Source: Nocardia thailandica NBRC 100428 (GTDB lineage: Bacteria; Actinomycetota; Actinomycetes; Mycobacteriales; Mycobacteriaceae). Taken from it: a stretch of DNA of 64,000 nucleotides. The stretch is from contig NZ_BAGK01000181.1 in NCBI RefSeq assembly GCF_000308795.1, positions 1-64,000 of the forward strand, read 5' to 3'. The notes beneath the pieces are model-generated. The model ran no database searches and was not told where the DNA came from. It worked only from the letters and a program-made list of their open reading frames with translations. Positions 32,001-41,074 of the stretch are shown here, one piece after another. How positions within the stretch are numbered: the stretch's first letter is position 1; each line of letters begins with the position of its first letter. Position numbers and translations under genes: made by a program.

Positions 32001-35000
32001 GCTGGCGGCGGGTCGTCGACGAGGTCGTCGCCGACCCGGACCGTCCGCTGGCCGACATCGACCTGCTGACCGACGCCGAACGCGCGGAACTGGTTCCGGT
32101 GCGCGGCCCCGCGAGCGCGGGCACCGTCACCCTGCCCGCGCTGCTGGCGGCCACCGCCGCCGCCTTCCCGGACCGCCCCGCGCTCGTCGCCGGGACGCCG
32201 CTGCCCGGCGCGGCGGGCGCGACGGCGACCTACCGGGAGCTCGACGCCTACGCGAACCGGCTGGCCCGGCTGCTGATCGGCGTGGGCGCCCGCGCCGAAA
32301 CGGTCGTCGCCCTCGGCCTTCCCCGCTGCGCGGAGCTGCACGCGGGCATCTGGGCCACGGCGCGGTCCGGCGCGGCCTTCCTGCCCGTCGACCCGAAGCA
32401 TCCGGCGGATCGCCTCGAGCACATGCTCACCGATTCGGGCGCGACGGTCGGCCTCACGCTGGCGGCCTTCCGCGACCGGCTGCCGGACACCGCGCGGTGG
32501 CTCGTGCTCGACGACCCCGCGACCGCCGCCCTCCTGCGCGACGCCGGCGCGGGCGCGTTGACACCGGACGAACTCCCCCGCCCGGTCCGGCCGGAGCACC
32601 CGGCCTGGATGATCTACACCTCCGGCTCGACGGGCACGCCCAAGGGCGTCGCGGTGACCCATCGCGGCCTGGCCGACCTCGTCGCCGCCCAGCGCGCCGA
32701 CCTCGACCTCGACTCCGACGCGCGGGTCCTGCAGGTGGCTTCGCCGAGCTTCGACGCCTCGGTCTTCGAGGCGCTCATGGCCTTCGGCAGCGGCGGCGCG
32801 TGCGTCGTGGCGCCCCCGGAGGTCTTCGGCGGCGCGCCGCTGGCCGAGCTGATCGCCGCCGAGCGCGTCAGCCACATGGTGATCACGCCGTCCGCGCTGG
32901 CCACCATCGATCCCGCGACCGTGTCGAGCGTGCGGGTCCTCGCGGTGGCCGGGGAGGCGGTCGGGCCGGACCTCGTGTCGCGATGGTGCGGGGACACCGG
33001 GCGCCGGATGGTCAACCTGTACGGCCCGACCGAGTACACGATCTGGGCGACCGGATCCGCGCCGCTGTCGGCGGACGTGCCGGTGACCATCGGCGGGCCC
33101 GTGCGCGGGGCGGCCGTGCTCGTCCTCGACGACCGGCTGCGGCCGGTGCCGGTCGGGGTGGTCGGCGAGCTCTACCTCGCGGGCACCGCCCTGGCCCGCG
33201 GCTACCACGCGCGCCCCGCCCTGACCGCGGCCCGATTCGTCGCCCATCCTTTCGGCGGGCCCGGCGAACGGCTCTACCGCACGGGCGATCTGGTGCGGTG
33301 GACCCGCGCCGCGGGCGCCCTGGCGCTGGAGTACCTGGGCCGCACCGACTTCCAGGTGAAGGTGCGCGGTCAGCGCATCGAGCTGGGCGAGATCGACGCG
33401 GTACTCAGCGGTCTCGACGGCGTCGACGTCGCGGTGACGCTGGGCGTGCCGGGCCCGACCGGCGCCACCGCGCTCGCCGCCTACCTGGTGCGCCTGCCGG
33501 GCGCGGACCTCGACATCGCCCGGATCCGGGCGGCGGCGGCCGACGCGCTGCCCGCCTACATGGTGCCGTCGGCGTTCGTGGTCCTCGACGAGATCCCGGT
33601 CAACGCGGTCGGCAAACTCGACCGCCGGGCGCTGCCGGACCCGGTGTTCGTCACCGACGACACGCCCTACCGGGCGCCGGAGACGCCGACCGAGCAGGTG
33701 CTCGCCGAGGTGTACGCCGAGCTGCTCGGCCGCGAGCGGGTGGGCGTCGACGACTCCTTCTTCGCGCTCGGCGGCGACAGCATCCTGGCGATCCAGCTGG
33801 TCACCCAGGCCAAGCTGCGCGGGGTCCAATGCACCCCGCTGCAGGTCTTCGAGCACCGCACCGTCGCCGCCCTCGCCGCCGTGGTCGATGCCGCGGGCGT
33901 CGTCGAGACCCTGGACGAGCTGCCCGGCGGCGGCACGGGCGACCTGCCGCCGACGCCGATCGTGCGGTACATGATCGAGCGCGGCGGCGATTTCGGCCGC
34001 TTCGCGCAGACCGCCGTGCTCGACCTGCCCGCCGGCATCGACCGAGAGCGGCTCCTCGCCACCCTCACCGCCGTGGTCGACCGGCACGACATGCTGCGCT
34101 CGCGGCTGTGGCGGGCCGAGGACGACTGGCGGGTGACGGTGACCGCGCCGGGCGGCGTCGCGGTGGACGAGCTGGTGCACCGCATCCCCTTCGATCCCGG
34201 CATCGACCCGGCCGAGTTGCGCGAATACGCGGCCACCGAACTGGATTCCGCGCTGAACCGGCTCGATCCGGCCACAGGCATCGTGTCGCAGTTCATCTGG
34301 CTCGACCCCGAGAGCGGTGCGCCCGCGCCGCCCGGCAGGCTGATCGTGGTCGCGCACCACCTCGCCATCGACAGCGTGTCGTGGCGGATCCTCGTGCAGG
34401 ACCTCATCGCCGCCTGGGCGCAGGTCGCCGCCGGTGCCGTCCCGGTGCTCGCCGAGGTCGGCACCTCCATGCGCCGGTGGTCGCACGCGCTGACCGAGCA
34501 GGCGCACTCGCCGCGCCGCCTCGCCGAACTGGACTACTGGCTCGGCGTCGCCGACAGCCCCGACCCCCCGCTCGGACCGCGGGCACTCGACCCCGCGATC
34601 GACCGGGGAGACACCGTGCGCCGCTTCGGGATCGAGGTCGCCGAGGACACCACCGCGGCCCTGCTGACCACGCTGCCCCGGCTGTTCCAGGGCGGGGTGA
34701 CAGACGCCCTGTTCGGCGCCCTCGGCCTCGCCCTGGTGCGCTGGCGGTCGCGGCGCGGGGTGGACGAACGCTCGGCGCTTCTGCGGCTGGAGGGGCACGG
34801 CAGGCAGGAAGAGGTCGTGCCCGGCGCCGACCTCTCCCGCACCCTCGGCTGGTTCACCAGCCTGTACCCGGTGCGCCTCGACCTGGCCGGGGTCGACGTC
34901 GAGGACGCGTTCGCGGGCGGGCCGGCCATGGGCACGGCCATCCGCGCCGCGAAACACGACCTGCTGGCCGTCCCGGACCGCGGCATCGGCTTCGGCATGC

Positions 35001-36187
35001 TGCGCTACCTCAACACCGCCACCGCCGCGCGGTTCGCGCGGGGGCTGCCGGGCCAGATCACCGTCAACTACCTCGGCAGGCACACCTCGGTGGAGACCCC
35101 CGCCGGGCTGGAGGGGCTGGGCTGGCTGCCCACCGACGCGTTCGGCGACCTGGACGCCGCCGAACACGCCGACGTGCCGCTGCAGTCCGCGATCGACATC
35201 AACGCCCTGGTCAGCGGCGACCGGCTGCACGCCGAATTCGGTTACGCCGCCGAGCTGCTGACCGAGAAGGACGTGGCCGAGCTCGCCGCGCTGTGGGTCG
35301 AGGCGCTCACCGCGGCGGCCCGCTTCGCCGGAACACCGGCGGCCCAGGCCGCCGCCGCGGCGGAGACGGCGGCGTCCGCGCCGTCCGGCCCGGGCGGGCT
35401 CGGGCTCGACGTCCTGCTGCCCATCCGGCCCGACGGGGACCGGCCCGCGCTGTTCTGCGTGCACTCCTCGTCCGGCATGTCCTGGAGCTACCTGGGACTG
35501 GCCGAACAGCTGCGGCCCGGCCGCCCGATCTACGGGCTGCAGGCGCCCGACCTCGGCGGCCGCGAGCCCTCGGCCCGCTCCATCGAGGAATTCGCCAGGC
35601 GCTACGTCCGCGAGATCCGCGCGGTACAGCCCAGCGGCCCCTATCACCTGCTCGGCTGGTCCTTCGGCGGCCTGATCGCCCAGGCCATGGCGGTCCAGCT
35701 GGCGGCGGCGGGCGAGCGGGTCGGGGTGGTCGCGCTGCTGGACACCGACACCGCCGACATCGACGGCGACAGCATCGAACGGCTCACCGCGGGCGCGTTC
35801 ATCCACACCTTCGGCGCGATCTTCGGCATCGACGACGTCGCCCCCGACGCGACCGCGCAGGAGGCGGCCGATCTCATCACCGCCCACCTGGGCGGCGTCG
35901 AACTGGTCGACGCCGCCACCCTCGAGCGGATGGCCGCCTCCTACAACGCCTCCGCAGGCACCCGCACCGGCTATGTCCGTCCGGTCTACGACGGCGACAT
36001 CGCCTATTTCCGCGCCACCGTCGACCCGTCGGAATGGATGGGCCCCGACGGCTGGCGGCCCTACGTGACCGGCGACATCGTCACCCACGACGTGGCCGTG
36101 ACCCATGACGAGATGACCAATCCCTACGCACTGTCGGTGATCTCGCCGGTGCTCGACGATCTGATGGAAGCAGGAGACCGGAAATGA
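23021..36187 (+). CDS. Trimodular non-ribosomal peptide synthetase (C-A-T-E-C-A-T-C-A-T-E-TE)
   Basis: A 4388-residue synthetase, complete in frame. Order and landmarks (residue): C1 HHIVLDG (143); A1 core TSGSTG (618 ff); T1 LGGDS (Ser1002); E1 HHLVTDG (1183); C2 HHLVLDG (1653); A2 TSGSTG (2128 ff); T2 LGGNS (Ser2515); C3 HHISADG (2701); A3 TSGSTG (3199 ff); T3 LGGDS (Ser3587); E2 HHLAIDS (3779); thioesterase GWSFGG (Ser4214). C1 has the opening of starter C domains (IAQYVELSG), C2 that of D-to-L domains, C3 that of L-to-L domains. The T domains before E domains read GGDSI and the one before a C domain GGNSL, as expected. My manual ten-residue codes are DIENVGGVT-K, DAFVSALIW-K and DAFVAALIW-K. 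The predicted product is an N-acylated D-X1, X2, D-X3 peptide released by the TE. ATG 23021 is preferred over TTG 23015. Confidence 0.95.
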   Translation: MTQSSPHTAAGSPFPLSAAQRGIWFAQHIAGEVPISIAQYVELSGPVDHALLTRAMRRAGREFGTGYVRLVDVDGEPHQVVDPTLDDDMAELDFRGEPDPVAAAHAWMRAEYSAPLDVMRDRLVRPAMLRVAHDRWFWYSRMHHIVLDGMGALALVQRTGELYNAALEGREPPAAKAEPLSRIVAADLAYRGSDRFATDREYWREHLAGMGDPVTLAGRAADVDGHPNRASGSLPAETAALLDTVAAEVNSGVAPTVVAAFGAYLAAMTGAPEVVLSLPVSARTSATLRRSGGMLANVVPLRLRLDPATTVRAAILAVQGELTGALRRQRYRQEDIVRDLGQSMDEASSFGPAVNLMMVDTRIALGPVVGRLHVLTSGLIDDLFVNLYPGVGGESTHIDLQGNGNLYSEADLAAHHERFLLFLHRFLAAGPDAELSAVRLLTEAEEAVSVPARGPAGVAMRTLPELLADGAARDPGAVALRWGAGETMTYREVDEYTDRLARVLIAAGAGPEHGVALAIPRSRDSVLATVAVAKTGAPFVPVDPTYPADRIEHMLDDSAVVTGVTVAAVRDALPDRIGWLILDAADTADRIARLPGGAVTDADRLAAVHPDQVAYVIYTSGSTGLPKGVLVSHRGLANLATGSGAGFGVDAGSVVAHAVSPSFDISVEEILVTLAAGASLAIVPPAAYAGEELATVLRAHEVTHLNVTPAVVGSLDPATLPRLRTIVVGGDACPPDLVTRWAGRALLNGYGPTETTVTATLSEALAPDAPVTIGGPARGVSCLVLDPWLRPVPAGTVGELYLAGPGVARGYHRRGGLTASRFVAHPYAPGERMYRTGDLVRWDTASGRYTLDYQGRSDFQVKVRGFRIELGEIDAALHRVPGVDFALTVGARTGAGATALAAYVTAEPGADIHPEAVKAEVGRHLPAYMVPAVVTVLDRVPLTPLGKVDRKALPTPDFGARAAAGRPPSTPREETLAALFAEVLGVDEVGADDSFFALGGDSIVSIQLVSRAKAAGIVFSARDVFERKTVAALAAVAGDAEAHVVEELPGGGIGPIEPTPIVRAMLEHGDTWGRFAQAVLIGLPADMTRDRLAAALTTLIAHHDILRSTLRTDGAPEWTVAEPGAVDADALIEVVPAGPDPETAVDAALRDAADRLDPAAGVVVRVVLVEGAADGTLCWLVLHHLVTDGVSWRILLPDLATAASGGTLAPVGTSFRRWAAAQPGQALARAGELPLWQRILATPDPAFGSTGFDPSRDVVATRVPWRSTVPADLADRAVTDLPARFHCGADDVLLAALALAVCRWRDRTGALVTLEGHGREESLLPGADVARTVGWFTSVYPVAVDLSGLDVAEAFAAGPAAGSAIKTTKEQLRAVPDRGVGFGLLRHLNEETAARLADAPVPQLSFNYLGRAVTGEAPWLPRRFDATDDDRAPLPATVDINAVLTDAGLEVTWAYAGRLLAETDVRDLAELWTRALRALVAHADTPGAGGRTPSDFDLVAVDQPQIDRWERRYPDLVDVWPLSPLQYGLLFHALYDSDTADGYTVQSLLTLAGTVDAARLRAAAQALVDRHDNLRVAFVETDDGPRQLVTAAAEIPWTDLDLTGAADDDRARELDRVIELDALTRFDLTRPPLLRFTLVRTGADSFRLIMTNHHLVLDGWSTPLLVRELLTLYVTGGDPAVLPQARSYRGFLSWLDGQDEQASVDAWRHALAGVDTPTRAVPTLAGIASTETAMLSEELPPDTVAVLEAAAREAGATVNTLVQAAWAMLLAMLTGRTDVVFGSTVSGRPPDLAGVEEMVGLFINTVPVRVTLDPAEKVSDLLGRVQAEQARLMDHQHIGLAAIHRAVGLAELFDTLTVFESYPIDREALSQALDIAGMRVLDVEGTDATPYPLNLMVIPLRTDAGDALRITVKFMADQLARGAAQDLLDRFVRLLRKLAENPHALVSQLGYCSDAELAALVPVRGPAGVPMRTLAEILTAGARLDPAAVAVSSGELRMSYGELDAWSNRYARVLLSRGVGPEVFVVLALTRSLESVVAVWALAKTGAAFVPLDPSYPVERIEHMLSDSRAPIGVTVTATGETLPGTVDWLLLDDLNTMRRAMLVSDAPLTDAERGGPIDLDHTAYLIYTSGSTGKPKAVLLSHRGIANLVTAQRETLALDPTAAALQVASPSFDASVFEMLTAHAAGGRLVVSPPEVYGGAELEALLRTERVTHAVITPSALATMEPAELTDLRVLSVAGEAATPELIEKWAVGRRMLNLYGPTEFSIWATGPAELRAGEPVTIGGPIRGAAVVVLDTWLRPVPMGVQGELYLAGPALARGYFQRFAMTAARFVADPFGAPGDRMYRTGDMVRWVIDGDGELALEYLGRSDFQVKIRGLRIELGEIDAVLSRDDEVEYAVTIGRAGPAGATVLVSYVLPVPGAALDPERLRARVAAELPGYMVPGYVVLLDDIPLTPVGKLDRKALPVPDFSAAQRPYLAPRTPVEEAVAAVFAEVLGTERVGVEESFFELGGNSLSATKVVARVNSALGCAVALRDLFDAPSVAQLAARIVPAAPGLPGRPALAARPRPDRIPLSPAQQRMWVLNQLDPDSAAYNIAVALRLTGELDVAALRGALADVVGRQETLRTRYPADADGPRQVVVGADTVLPDLPVTATEDGAPLRARMTDLAAAGFDLTSEPPLRVRLFRVAADVHVVVLVVHHISADGASMAPLAADLVTAYSARVAGATGSPGLPPLTVQYADFALWHRDLLGAATDAESLAARQIGFWRETLAGAPDALELPADRPRPAVQSMRSADVDCAFDARTHRALAYCAAANGVSVFMVVHASLAVLLSRLGGTGDIVVGTPVAGRGEQALDELVGMFVNTLALRTRVDPGAGFRDLLTTVRGVDLDAFANADVPFEQLVQALDPTRSTAHHPLFQVSLSLQNFVEPVLELPGLRFEVQDFDRRSSAFDLSFDLRERFTDGGPAGIDGVLTYATDLFDHATAASFATRWRRVVDEVVADPDRPLADIDLLTDAERAELVPVRGPASAGTVTLPALLAATAAAFPDRPALVAGTPLPGAAGATATYRELDAYANRLARLLIGVGARAETVVALGLPRCAELHAGIWATARSGAAFLPVDPKHPADRLEHMLTDSGATVGLTLAAFRDRLPDTARWLVLDDPATAALLRDAGAGALTPDELPRPVRPEHPAWMIYTSGSTGTPKGVAVTHRGLADLVAAQRADLDLDSDARVLQVASPSFDASVFEALMAFGSGGACVVAPPEVFGGAPLAELIAAERVSHMVITPSALATIDPATVSSVRVLAVAGEAVGPDLVSRWCGDTGRRMVNLYGPTEYTIWATGSAPLSADVPVTIGGPVRGAAVLVLDDRLRPVPVGVVGELYLAGTALARGYHARPALTAARFVAHPFGGPGERLYRTGDLVRWTRAAGALALEYLGRTDFQVKVRGQRIELGEIDAVLSGLDGVDVAVTLGVPGPTGATALAAYLVRLPGADLDIARIRAAAADALPAYMVPSAFVVLDEIPVNAVGKLDRRALPDPVFVTDDTPYRAPETPTEQVLAEVYAELLGRERVGVDDSFFALGGDSILAIQLVTQAKLRGVQCTPLQVFEHRTVAALAAVVDAAGVVETLDELPGGGTGDLPPTPIVRYMIERGGDFGRFAQTAVLDLPAGIDRERLLATLTAVVDRHDMLRSRLWRAEDDWRVTVTAPGGVAVDELVHRIPFDPGIDPAELREYAATELDSALNRLDPATGIVSQFIWLDPESGAPAPPGRLIVVAHHLAIDSVSWRILVQDLIAAWAQVAAGAVPVLAEVGTSMRRWSHALTEQAHSPRRLAELDYWLGVADSPDPPLGPRALDPAIDRGDTVRRFGIEVAEDTTAALLTTLPRLFQGGVTDALFGALGLALVRWRSRRGVDERSALLRLEGHGRQEEVVPGADLSRTLGWFTSLYPVRLDLAGVDVEDAFAGGPAMGTAIRAAKHDLLAVPDRGIGFGMLRYLNTATAARFARGLPGQITVNYLGRHTSVETPAGLEGLGWLPTDAFGDLDAAEHADVPLQSAIDINALVSGDRLHAEFGYAAELLTEKDVAELAALWVEALTAAARFAGTPAAQAAAAAETAASAPSGPGGLGLDVLLPIRPDGDRPALFCVHSSSGMSWSYLGLAEQLRPGRPIYGLQAPDLGGREPSARSIEEFARRYVREIRAVQPSGPYHLLGWSFGGLIAQAMAVQLAAAGERVGVVALLDTDTADIDGDSIERLTAGAFIHTFGAIFGIDDVAPDATAQEAADLITAHLGGVELVDAATLERMAASYNASAGTRTGYVRPVYDGDIAYFRATVDPSEWMGPDGWRPYVTGDIVTHDVAVTHDEMTNPYALSVISPVLDDLMEAGDRK

Positions 36188-37185
36188 GCGTCGAACCAAC
36201 ACTCGCGCCGAGCGTCGCGCGCACCGGCGGTGTCGTGGTCGAGGGCATCGAGAAGTCCTTCGGCGACGTGCGCGCGCTGCGCGGCGTCGACTTCGAGGCC
36301 GCGCCCGGGGAGGTGCTCGGCATCCTCGGGCCCAACGGCGCGGGCAAGACCACCACGGTCAACATCCTGTCCACGCTGGTCTCGCCCGACCGGGGACGGG
36401 CGGTGGTCGCCGGCCACGACGTGGTCGCCGATCCCGCGGCCGTCCGGCGCTCGATCATGCTGACCGGGCAGTACGCGGCCCTGGACGACATGCTCAGCGG
36501 CTACGAGAACCTCGTGATGTTCGGCAGGCTCATGGGCCTGCGCAAGCCGGCCGCCCGCGCCAGGGCCCGGGAGCTGATCACCGAGTTCGACCTCGAGGGC
36601 GCCGCCGACCGGCGGGTCGGCACCTATTCCGGCGGCATGCGGCGCCGCATCGACATCGCCTGCGGCCTGGTCGTGCGCCCCGACGTGGTGTTCCTCGACG
36701 AGCCGACCACCGGCCTCGACCCGCGCAGCAGGCAGGGGGTCTGGGACCTGGTGCGCGGCTTCTCCGGCGCCGGGATCACCACCCTGCTGACCACCCAGTA
36801 CCTGGAGGAGGCCGACGCGCTCAGCGACCGGATCATCGTCATCGACCACGGGGTGGTCATCGCCTCGGGCACCGCCGACGAGCTCAAACACCGCACCGGC
36901 GGCAGCTACTGCGAGATCGTGCCCCTCGACCTGTCCGGCATCCCCGCGATCGCCGAGGCCCTCGGCCCGCTGCTGCCCGCGGAGAACCTGGCCGCGCTGA
37001 CCCGGGAGTCGGACCGCCTCACCATTCCGGCGCCCGACGGCGCCAAGACCCTGGCCGAGGCGTTGCGCCGCCTCGACGACGCCGGGGTCGAACTGGTCGA
37101 CATCGCGCTGCGCAGGCCCTCGCTCGACGACGTGTTCCTGCAACTCACCGGGCACCCGGCGAGCGCCGAGGAGGCCGCGTCGTGA
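36184..37185 (+). CDS. DrrA-type ABC exporter ATP-binding protein
   Basis: A 333-residue ATPase with Walker [13 protein letters not shown], signature [12 protein letters not shown], Walker [13 protein letters not shown] and switch His region [11 protein letters not shown] (Gln at the His site, as in DrrA-like proteins). The C-terminal extension ([20 protein letters not shown], then DDVFLQLTG) is the DrrA regulatory domain. It powers the two membrane proteins that follow. Its ATG overlaps the NRPS stop (ATGA), and its own stop overlaps the next GTG, so synthesis and export are translationally coupled. Confidence 0.93.
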   Translation: MSVEPTLAPSVARTGGVVVEGIEKSFGDVRALRGVDFEAAPGEVLGILGPNGAGKTTTVNILSTLVSPDRGRAVVAGHDVVADPAAVRRSIMLTGQYAALDDMLSGYENLVMFGRLMGLRKPAARARARELITEFDLEGAADRRVGTYSGGMRRRIDIACGLVVRPDVVFLDEPTTGLDPRSRQGVWDLVRGFSGAGITTLLTTQYLEEADALSDRIIVIDHGVVIASGTADELKHRTGGSYCEIVPLDLSGIPAIAEALGPLLPAENLAALTRESDRLTIPAPDGAKTLAEALRRLDDAGVELVDIALRRPSLDDVFLQLTGHPASAEEAAS

Positions 37186-38000
37186 CCGCGATCGCCTGGC
37201 ACACCCCGACCAGGGCCACGCCGGAGACGGTGCAGCAGTGGTGGGTGCTGACCACCCGGCTGATCGTGCCCTCGGTCCGGTCCGGGGAGGTGCTGTCCTC
37301 GGTGCTGGCGCCCGCGGCGTTCACGGCCAGCTTCTACATCCCGCTCAAGACCGTGATGATGTTCTCCGGCAACGGGTTCAGCAGCTACGCCCAGTACATG
37401 ATGCCGCTGGTGATCCTGCAGGCCGCGGCGTTCACCGCCATCTCGGCGGCGTTCCGATCGGCCACCGACGCCGTCGCCGGGCTCAACCGGCGCTTCGGCG
37501 CGATGCCGCTGCGGCCGCTGGTCCCGGTGGCGGCGCGGATGTCGGCCAACCTGTTCCGGCTGGTGATCGCGCTGGCCGCGGCCGTCGCCTCGGGGTACGT
37601 GATCGGGTTCCGGTTCCACCTCGACGCCGCGCACACCCTCGGGTTCCTCGGCTTCTCGCTGCTGATCGGGGTCGCGTTCACCCTCGGCGCCGACGTCATC
37701 GGCACGGTGTCGAGAAGCCCGGAGGCGACCTCGCAGGCGCTGGTGCTGCCGCCGTTGATCTTCGGCATGCTCTCGACGGGACTCGCGCCGGCGAGCCAGT
37801 TCCCGGAGTGGATCCAGTGGTTCGTCCGCAACCAGCCGGTGTCGCAGTTCGCGATCGTGCTGCGGGCGCTGGCGGGCGACCCGGCGGGCAACGCGGGGGT
37901 CGTCAGCTGGTCGCTGGTGCTGCCGTCCCTGCTGTGGCTGGCCGCCATCCTGGCGTCGTGCGCGCCGCTGGCCGTCCGGCTGAGCGCGAGGAGGGCGTGA
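37182..38000 (+). CDS. ABC-2 type exporter permease 1 (DrrB-like)
   Basis: A 272-residue membrane protein with about six hydrophobic helices and the ABC-2 signature near the C-terminus (LPPLIFGMLSTGLAPASQFP followed by WIQWFVRNQPVSQF). The soluble N-terminus (WWVLTTRLIVPSVRSGEVL) is a coupling segment. With the ATPase upstream and the second permease downstream it should make a heterodimeric exporter of the NRPS product. The GTG start sits in GTGA overlapping the ATPase stop; its TGA overlaps the ATG of permease 2. Confidence 0.9.
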   Translation: MTAIAWHTPTRATPETVQQWWVLTTRLIVPSVRSGEVLSSVLAPAAFTASFYIPLKTVMMFSGNGFSSYAQYMMPLVILQAAAFTAISAAFRSATDAVAGLNRRFGAMPLRPLVPVAARMSANLFRLVIALAAAVASGYVIGFRFHLDAAHTLGFLGFSLLIGVAFTLGADVIGTVSRSPEATSQALVLPPLIFGMLSTGLAPASQFPEWIQWFVRNQPVSQFAIVLRALAGDPAGNAGVVSWSLVLPSLLWLAAILASCAPLAVRLSARRA

Positions 38001-38788
38001 TGACCGTGCGGACCGAGAACTCGCCGGGCGCCCTGGTGCGGCACACGGCGATCCAGACCCAGCGGCTGCTGCTGCGCTGGGCGCGCAACCCGATCACCCT
38101 GCTGGAGACGCTGCTCATCCCGTGCCTGCTGCTGATCATGCTCGACATCGTGGTCGGCGGGCAGATCGAGAAGTTCACCGGCAGCGACGCCCTCTACGGT
38201 TCGGTGCCCATGGTGGCGATCGTCGGCGCCCTGTCCGGCGCGGTGGCGAGCGGCGTCCTGCTCGGCCGCGAACGCGACGCCGGGTTGCTGGCCCGGTTCT
38301 GGGTGCTGCCGGTGCACCGGGCCTCGGGCATCGCCTCGCGCGTGCTGGCCGAGGGCTGCCGGATCATGCTGGGCACCCTGGCCGTGGTCGCGGTGGGCTA
38401 CCTGCTCGGCTTCCGCTTCCACCACGGCCCCCTCGCCGCGCTGGCCTTCCTGCTGATCCCGGTGATCTTCGGGCTCGCCTTCGCCACCATCGTCACCGCC
38501 GTCGCCGTCTACACGGCCAAGGCGGCGCTGGTCGAGGGCATCACCATCCTCACCTCGCTGATGATGTTCTTCAGCACGGGTTTCGTTCCGCTGGTGGCCT
38601 TTCCCGCCTGGATCCAGCCGATCGTGCGCAACCAGCCGATGTCGGTGGCGGTGGACGCCATGCGCGGGCTCGCCGACGAGGGACCGGTCGCCCGGCCGCT
38701 GACGCTCACGCTGATCTGGTCGGCGGGCGCGGTGGTGCTGTTCGCGGTGCCCGCCGCCGTCGGTTACCGGCGCGCCAGCAGGCGGTGA
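38000..38788 (+). CDS. ABC-2 type exporter permease 2 (DrrC-like)
   Basis: A 262-residue permease with six predicted helices. Recognisable parts are ITLLETLLIPCLLLIMLDIV (helix 1), GALSGAVASGVLLGRERDAG (helix 2 and the following loop, with ERDAGLLARFWVLPVHR) and the terminal ABC-2 motif MMFFSTGFVPLVAFPAWIQP then RNQPMSVAVDAMRGL. It overlaps permease 1 by one base (TGATG), so four genes from the NRPS onward form one coupled operon. The pairing of two different half-permeases with one ATPase matches DrrABC-type lipid and lipopeptide exporters. Confidence 0.9.
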   Translation: MTVRTENSPGALVRHTAIQTQRLLLRWARNPITLLETLLIPCLLLIMLDIVVGGQIEKFTGSDALYGSVPMVAIVGALSGAVASGVLLGRERDAGLLARFWVLPVHRASGIASRVLAEGCRIMLGTLAVVAVGYLLGFRFHHGPLAALAFLLIPVIFGLAFATIVTAVAVYTAKAALVEGITILTSLMMFFSTGFVPLVAFPAWIQPIVRNQPMSVAVDAMRGLADEGPVARPLTLTLIWSAGAVVLFAVPAAVGYRRASRR

Positions 38789-38823
38789 GGGCGGCGTCCC
38801 CGGCCCGCCGTGACCCCGGGCGG

Positions 38824-38866
38824 GCCGGGCCGGGTTCCCCGGCGGCGCACCCCCCGCCGGCCCGGC
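38824..38866 (+). terminator. GC-rich hairpin after the NRPS/exporter operon
   Basis: GCCGGGCCGG (38824-38833) pairs perfectly with CCGGCCCGGC (38857-38866), with further GC pairing in the 23-nt loop. It lies 36 nt past the permease 2 stop and 26 nt before fecB. The region is so GC-rich that chance pairing is likely, so this is tentative. Confidence 0.4.
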
Positions 38867-38891
38867 GGGCGGGCCCAGTACCCTCGTGCGC

Positions 38892-39965
38892 ATGCCGGTG
38901 AGCCTCCGATTCCGCCGCACGTCCGCCTCCCGCCGTCCCGCGCGGACCCTGGCCGTCGCCGCCGCGGCGGTCGGCGCCGTCCTGGTCGTGGCCGGCTGCT
39001 CGGACGCGCCGGACGACGCCGCGAGCATCGTGCGGACCACCACCAACATCGCCGGCGCGGGCGTGGTCGGCACCGACCGCGACACCGCTACGGCCTGCCC
39101 GCTGCCCAGCGCGCCCGACACCACCGGCGGCACCCGCGCGGTCACCCACACCGCGGGCGTCGCCCAGGTGCCCGCCGACCCGCAGCGGATCGTGGTGCTG
39201 TCCGCCGCGGCGCTCGACGCCGCCTGCGCCCTCGGCCTGTGGGAGCGGGTGGTCGGCGCCTCGACCCTGCCCGGCCCGCGCCCGCAGCCGATGTACCTCG
39301 GCACCGGGGTGCTGAAGGTGCCCAGCGTCGGCGTGCTCGGCGGTCAGCCGGACCCGGCGCAGATCGCCGCGCTGAAGCCCGATCTCATCCTCGGCGACGT
39401 CGCCCCGGCCGCGGGCTACGACGCCCTCGCCGCCCTCGCGCCGACCGTGCTGGTCGGCGGCTACGGCAGCTGGCAGTCCGACTTCGCCGCCTACGCGGCG
39501 GGCATGAACCGCGCCACCGCCGCCCGCGCCGCGCTCGACGCGTACCTCGCCGAGGCCCGCGACACCGGCATCGCGATCAACGCGAGCCAGTCCCAGGCGT
39601 CGGTGCTGCGCTTCTCCCCCACCGCGACCCAGGTCCAGGGCGCCGACACCTTCGCCGCGCAGGTCCTGTCCGACACCGGCGTGCAGCGGCCGACCGCCCA
39701 GCGCGCGGGCTCCTTCGACATCCCCGCGGGCGAGCTCGACACCGAGGCCGAGGGCGACATCATCTACGTGATGTTCGACAGCGCCGAGGGCGAGGACCAC
39801 GGCAAGAAGGTCATGCGGTCGGACGAGTGGAAGAAGCTCGGCGCCGCCACCGACCGCCGCGTCTTCGCCGTCGACGACACCGTCTGGCACGCCCACGGCC
39901 TCACCGCCGCCCGCGCGGTGGTCACCGACCTGCGACGCAGCCTCAACGGCTACGTCACCGACTGA
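38892..39965 (+). CDS. fecB: FecB-like periplasmic-binding lipoprotein (class III SBP)
   Basis: A 357-residue lipoprotein with an Arg-rich n-region, hydrophobic core and lipobox LVVAGC. The class III substrate-binding fold shows as VPADPQRIVVLSAAALDAACALGLWERVVG, with helix-backbone region LKPDLILGDVAPAAGYDALAALAPTV, and a C-lobe VMRSDEWKKLGAATDRRVF. Such proteins bind ferric siderophores, cobalamin or haem for ABC uptake. M. tuberculosis FecB (Rv3044) is the positional homologue. It lies downstream of the NRPS exporter but on its own promoter region, and no IdeR box was found. GTG 38886 is an alternative start. Confidence 0.88.
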   Translation: MPVSLRFRRTSASRRPARTLAVAAAAVGAVLVVAGCSDAPDDAASIVRTTTNIAGAGVVGTDRDTATACPLPSAPDTTGGTRAVTHTAGVAQVPADPQRIVVLSAAALDAACALGLWERVVGASTLPGPRPQPMYLGTGVLKVPSVGVLGGQPDPAQIAALKPDLILGDVAPAAGYDALAALAPTVLVGGYGSWQSDFAAYAAGMNRATAARAALDAYLAEARDTGIAINASQSQASVLRFSPTATQVQGADTFAAQVLSDTGVQRPTAQRAGSFDIPAGELDTEAEGDIIYVMFDSAEGEDHGKKVMRSDEWKKLGAATDRRVFAVDDTVWHAHGLTAARAVVTDLRRSLNGYVTD

Positions 39966-39983
39966 TCCGGCCGCGACCGGCGG

Positions 39984-40553
39984 TCAGCCCAGGCGCACGG
40001 TCGCCAGCATGGCGCGGGCGAGGTCTTCGGGGTCGGCGGTCGTGGCCAGTTCGGAGCCGGCGAGGGCGCCCTCCTGCCACAGGCTGGCGAAGCCGTGGAC
40101 CAGGGACCAGGCGGCCAGGCGCGCGGCGCGCTGCCGGTCGGGCGACGCGCCGGGGTCGAGTCCGGTGACGCCCGCGCGCAGCGCCGCCCCCGAACGGGTC
40201 CGGGCGGCGCGGAGTTCGGGGTCGTCGGCGTGCAGGACCTCGCCGCGGTACATGATCGCGAATCGGCCCGGTTCGGCCAGCGCGAACCGGACATAGGCGA
40301 TCGCGACCTCGCCGAAATCGTCTCCCGCAGCCGCCAATTCGGCAGCGAGGCGGTCGAAGCCCTGCACGGCCAGCGCGGTGAACAGCCCGGCGCGGTCGCC
40401 GAAGTGGTGCGCGGGGGCCGCGTGCGAGACGCCCGCGCGCCGGGCGAGGGCCCGCAGCGACACCGCCTCGATGCCCTCGGCCGCGATCTGCTCGGCGGCC
40501 GATTCGAGCAGGACCGCGCGCAGATCGCCGTGGTGATAGCCGGTCTTGGTCAT
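39984..40553 (-). CDS. TetR-family repressor divergent from doxX-like gene
   Basis: A 189-residue regulator starting MTKTGYHHGDLRAVLLESAA at ATG 40553. The helix-turn-helix is EAVSLRALARRAGVSHAAPAHHFGD, typical of TetR_N, and the C-terminal ligand domain has LAEPGRFAIMYRGEVL as in the WHG subfamily. It lies back to back with the DoxX-like gene. A perfect 19-bp palindrome in the shared promoter (40573-40591) starts 20 nt upstream of its own ATG, so autoregulation and control of the neighbour are likely. Confidence 0.92.
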   Translation of the reverse strand: MTKTGYHHGDLRAVLLESAAEQIAAEGIEAVSLRALARRAGVSHAAPAHHFGDRAGLFTALAVQGFDRLAAELAAAGDDFGEVAIAYVRFALAEPGRFAIMYRGEVLHADDPELRAARTRSGAALRAGVTGLDPGASPDRQRAARLAAWSLVHGFASLWQEGALAGSELATTADPEDLARAMLATVRLG

Positions 40554-40572
40554 TCCCCGATCCTGGCCGACG

Positions 40573-40591
40573 AACTTGTCATTGACAAGTT
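40573..40591. promoter_or_regulatory. TetR operator between the tetR and doxX-like genes
   Basis: AACTTGTCA-T-TGACAAGTT is a perfect 9-bp inverted repeat around one base. The TTGACA inside it (40582-40587) is an ideal -35 element, with CAATCT at 40605-40610 as a possible -10 after 17 nt, pointing to the DoxX-like gene. Binding would block the promoter directly. Confidence 0.7.
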
Positions 40592-40635
40592 CCCGCTCCG
40601 GTGCCAATCTAGTCAGTGTCAAGATTGGAGTTCCG

Positions 40636-41073
40636 ATGGCCCCCTTCGTCGTTCTCGCCGCCGTCACCGTCCTCACCCGCCTGCTCGGCCTGCTCACCGA
40701 CCTGAGCTGGCCCGACTCCTGGCCCCACGCGCTCGCCGCCGGACTCGCGGCGATGTTCGCGCTCACCGCCTCGGCGCACTTCCTGCCACCCCGCCGCGAC
40801 GCCCTCGTCGCCATGGTGCCGCCGCGGCTGCCGAACGCGGCCGCGCTGGTCACCCTGACCGGCGTCCTCGAACTGGCGGGCGCCGTCGGGCTGCTGATCC
40901 CGGCGACCTCGGCGCTCGCGGCCTGGTGCCTGTTCGCGCTGCTGCTGGCGATGTTCCCGGCGAACGTGCGCGCCGCGCGCGCGGACGTGGGCGTCAAGAG
41001 CATGCCGCTCCCCGCCCGCACCGCGCTGCAGGTGCTGTTCCTTGCCGCGTGCGCGGTGGTGGCGCTCGGCTGA
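40636..41073 (+). CDS. DoxX-like small membrane protein
   Basis: A 145-residue protein with four hydrophobic segments (PFVVLAAVTVLTRLLGL, ALAAGLAAMFALTASAH, LTGVLELAGAVGLLIP, ALLLAMFPANVRAA). The pattern ASAHFLPPRRDALVAMVPPRLP and GVLELAGAVGLLIP is that of DoxX/DoxX-like proteins. Members are linked to redox or small-molecule stress; the function here is unknown. ATG 40636 follows GGAG at 40627-40630. It is probably repressed by the divergent TetR protein. Confidence 0.8.
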   Translation: MAPFVVLAAVTVLTRLLGLLTDLSWPDSWPHALAAGLAAMFALTASAHFLPPRRDALVAMVPPRLPNAAALVTLTGVLELAGAVGLLIPATSALAAWCLFALLLAMFPANVRAARADVGVKSMPLPARTALQVLFLAACAVVALG

Positions 41074-41074
41074 C

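Noticed and set aside
22943..36202. Very long open frames on the strand opposite the NRPS (over 2000 codons each)
   Set aside because: They are GC-skew shadows: Gly/Arg/Val/Asp-rich with no domain motif, while the plus strand has a complete domain series.
22330..39965. NRPS island plus fecB as a siderophore synthesis and uptake locus
   Set aside because: No IdeR/DmdR box, hydroxylase, formyltransferase or salicylate/DHB genes were found, and fecB is part of the conserved backbone. The A1 code only hints at an ornithine-like residue.
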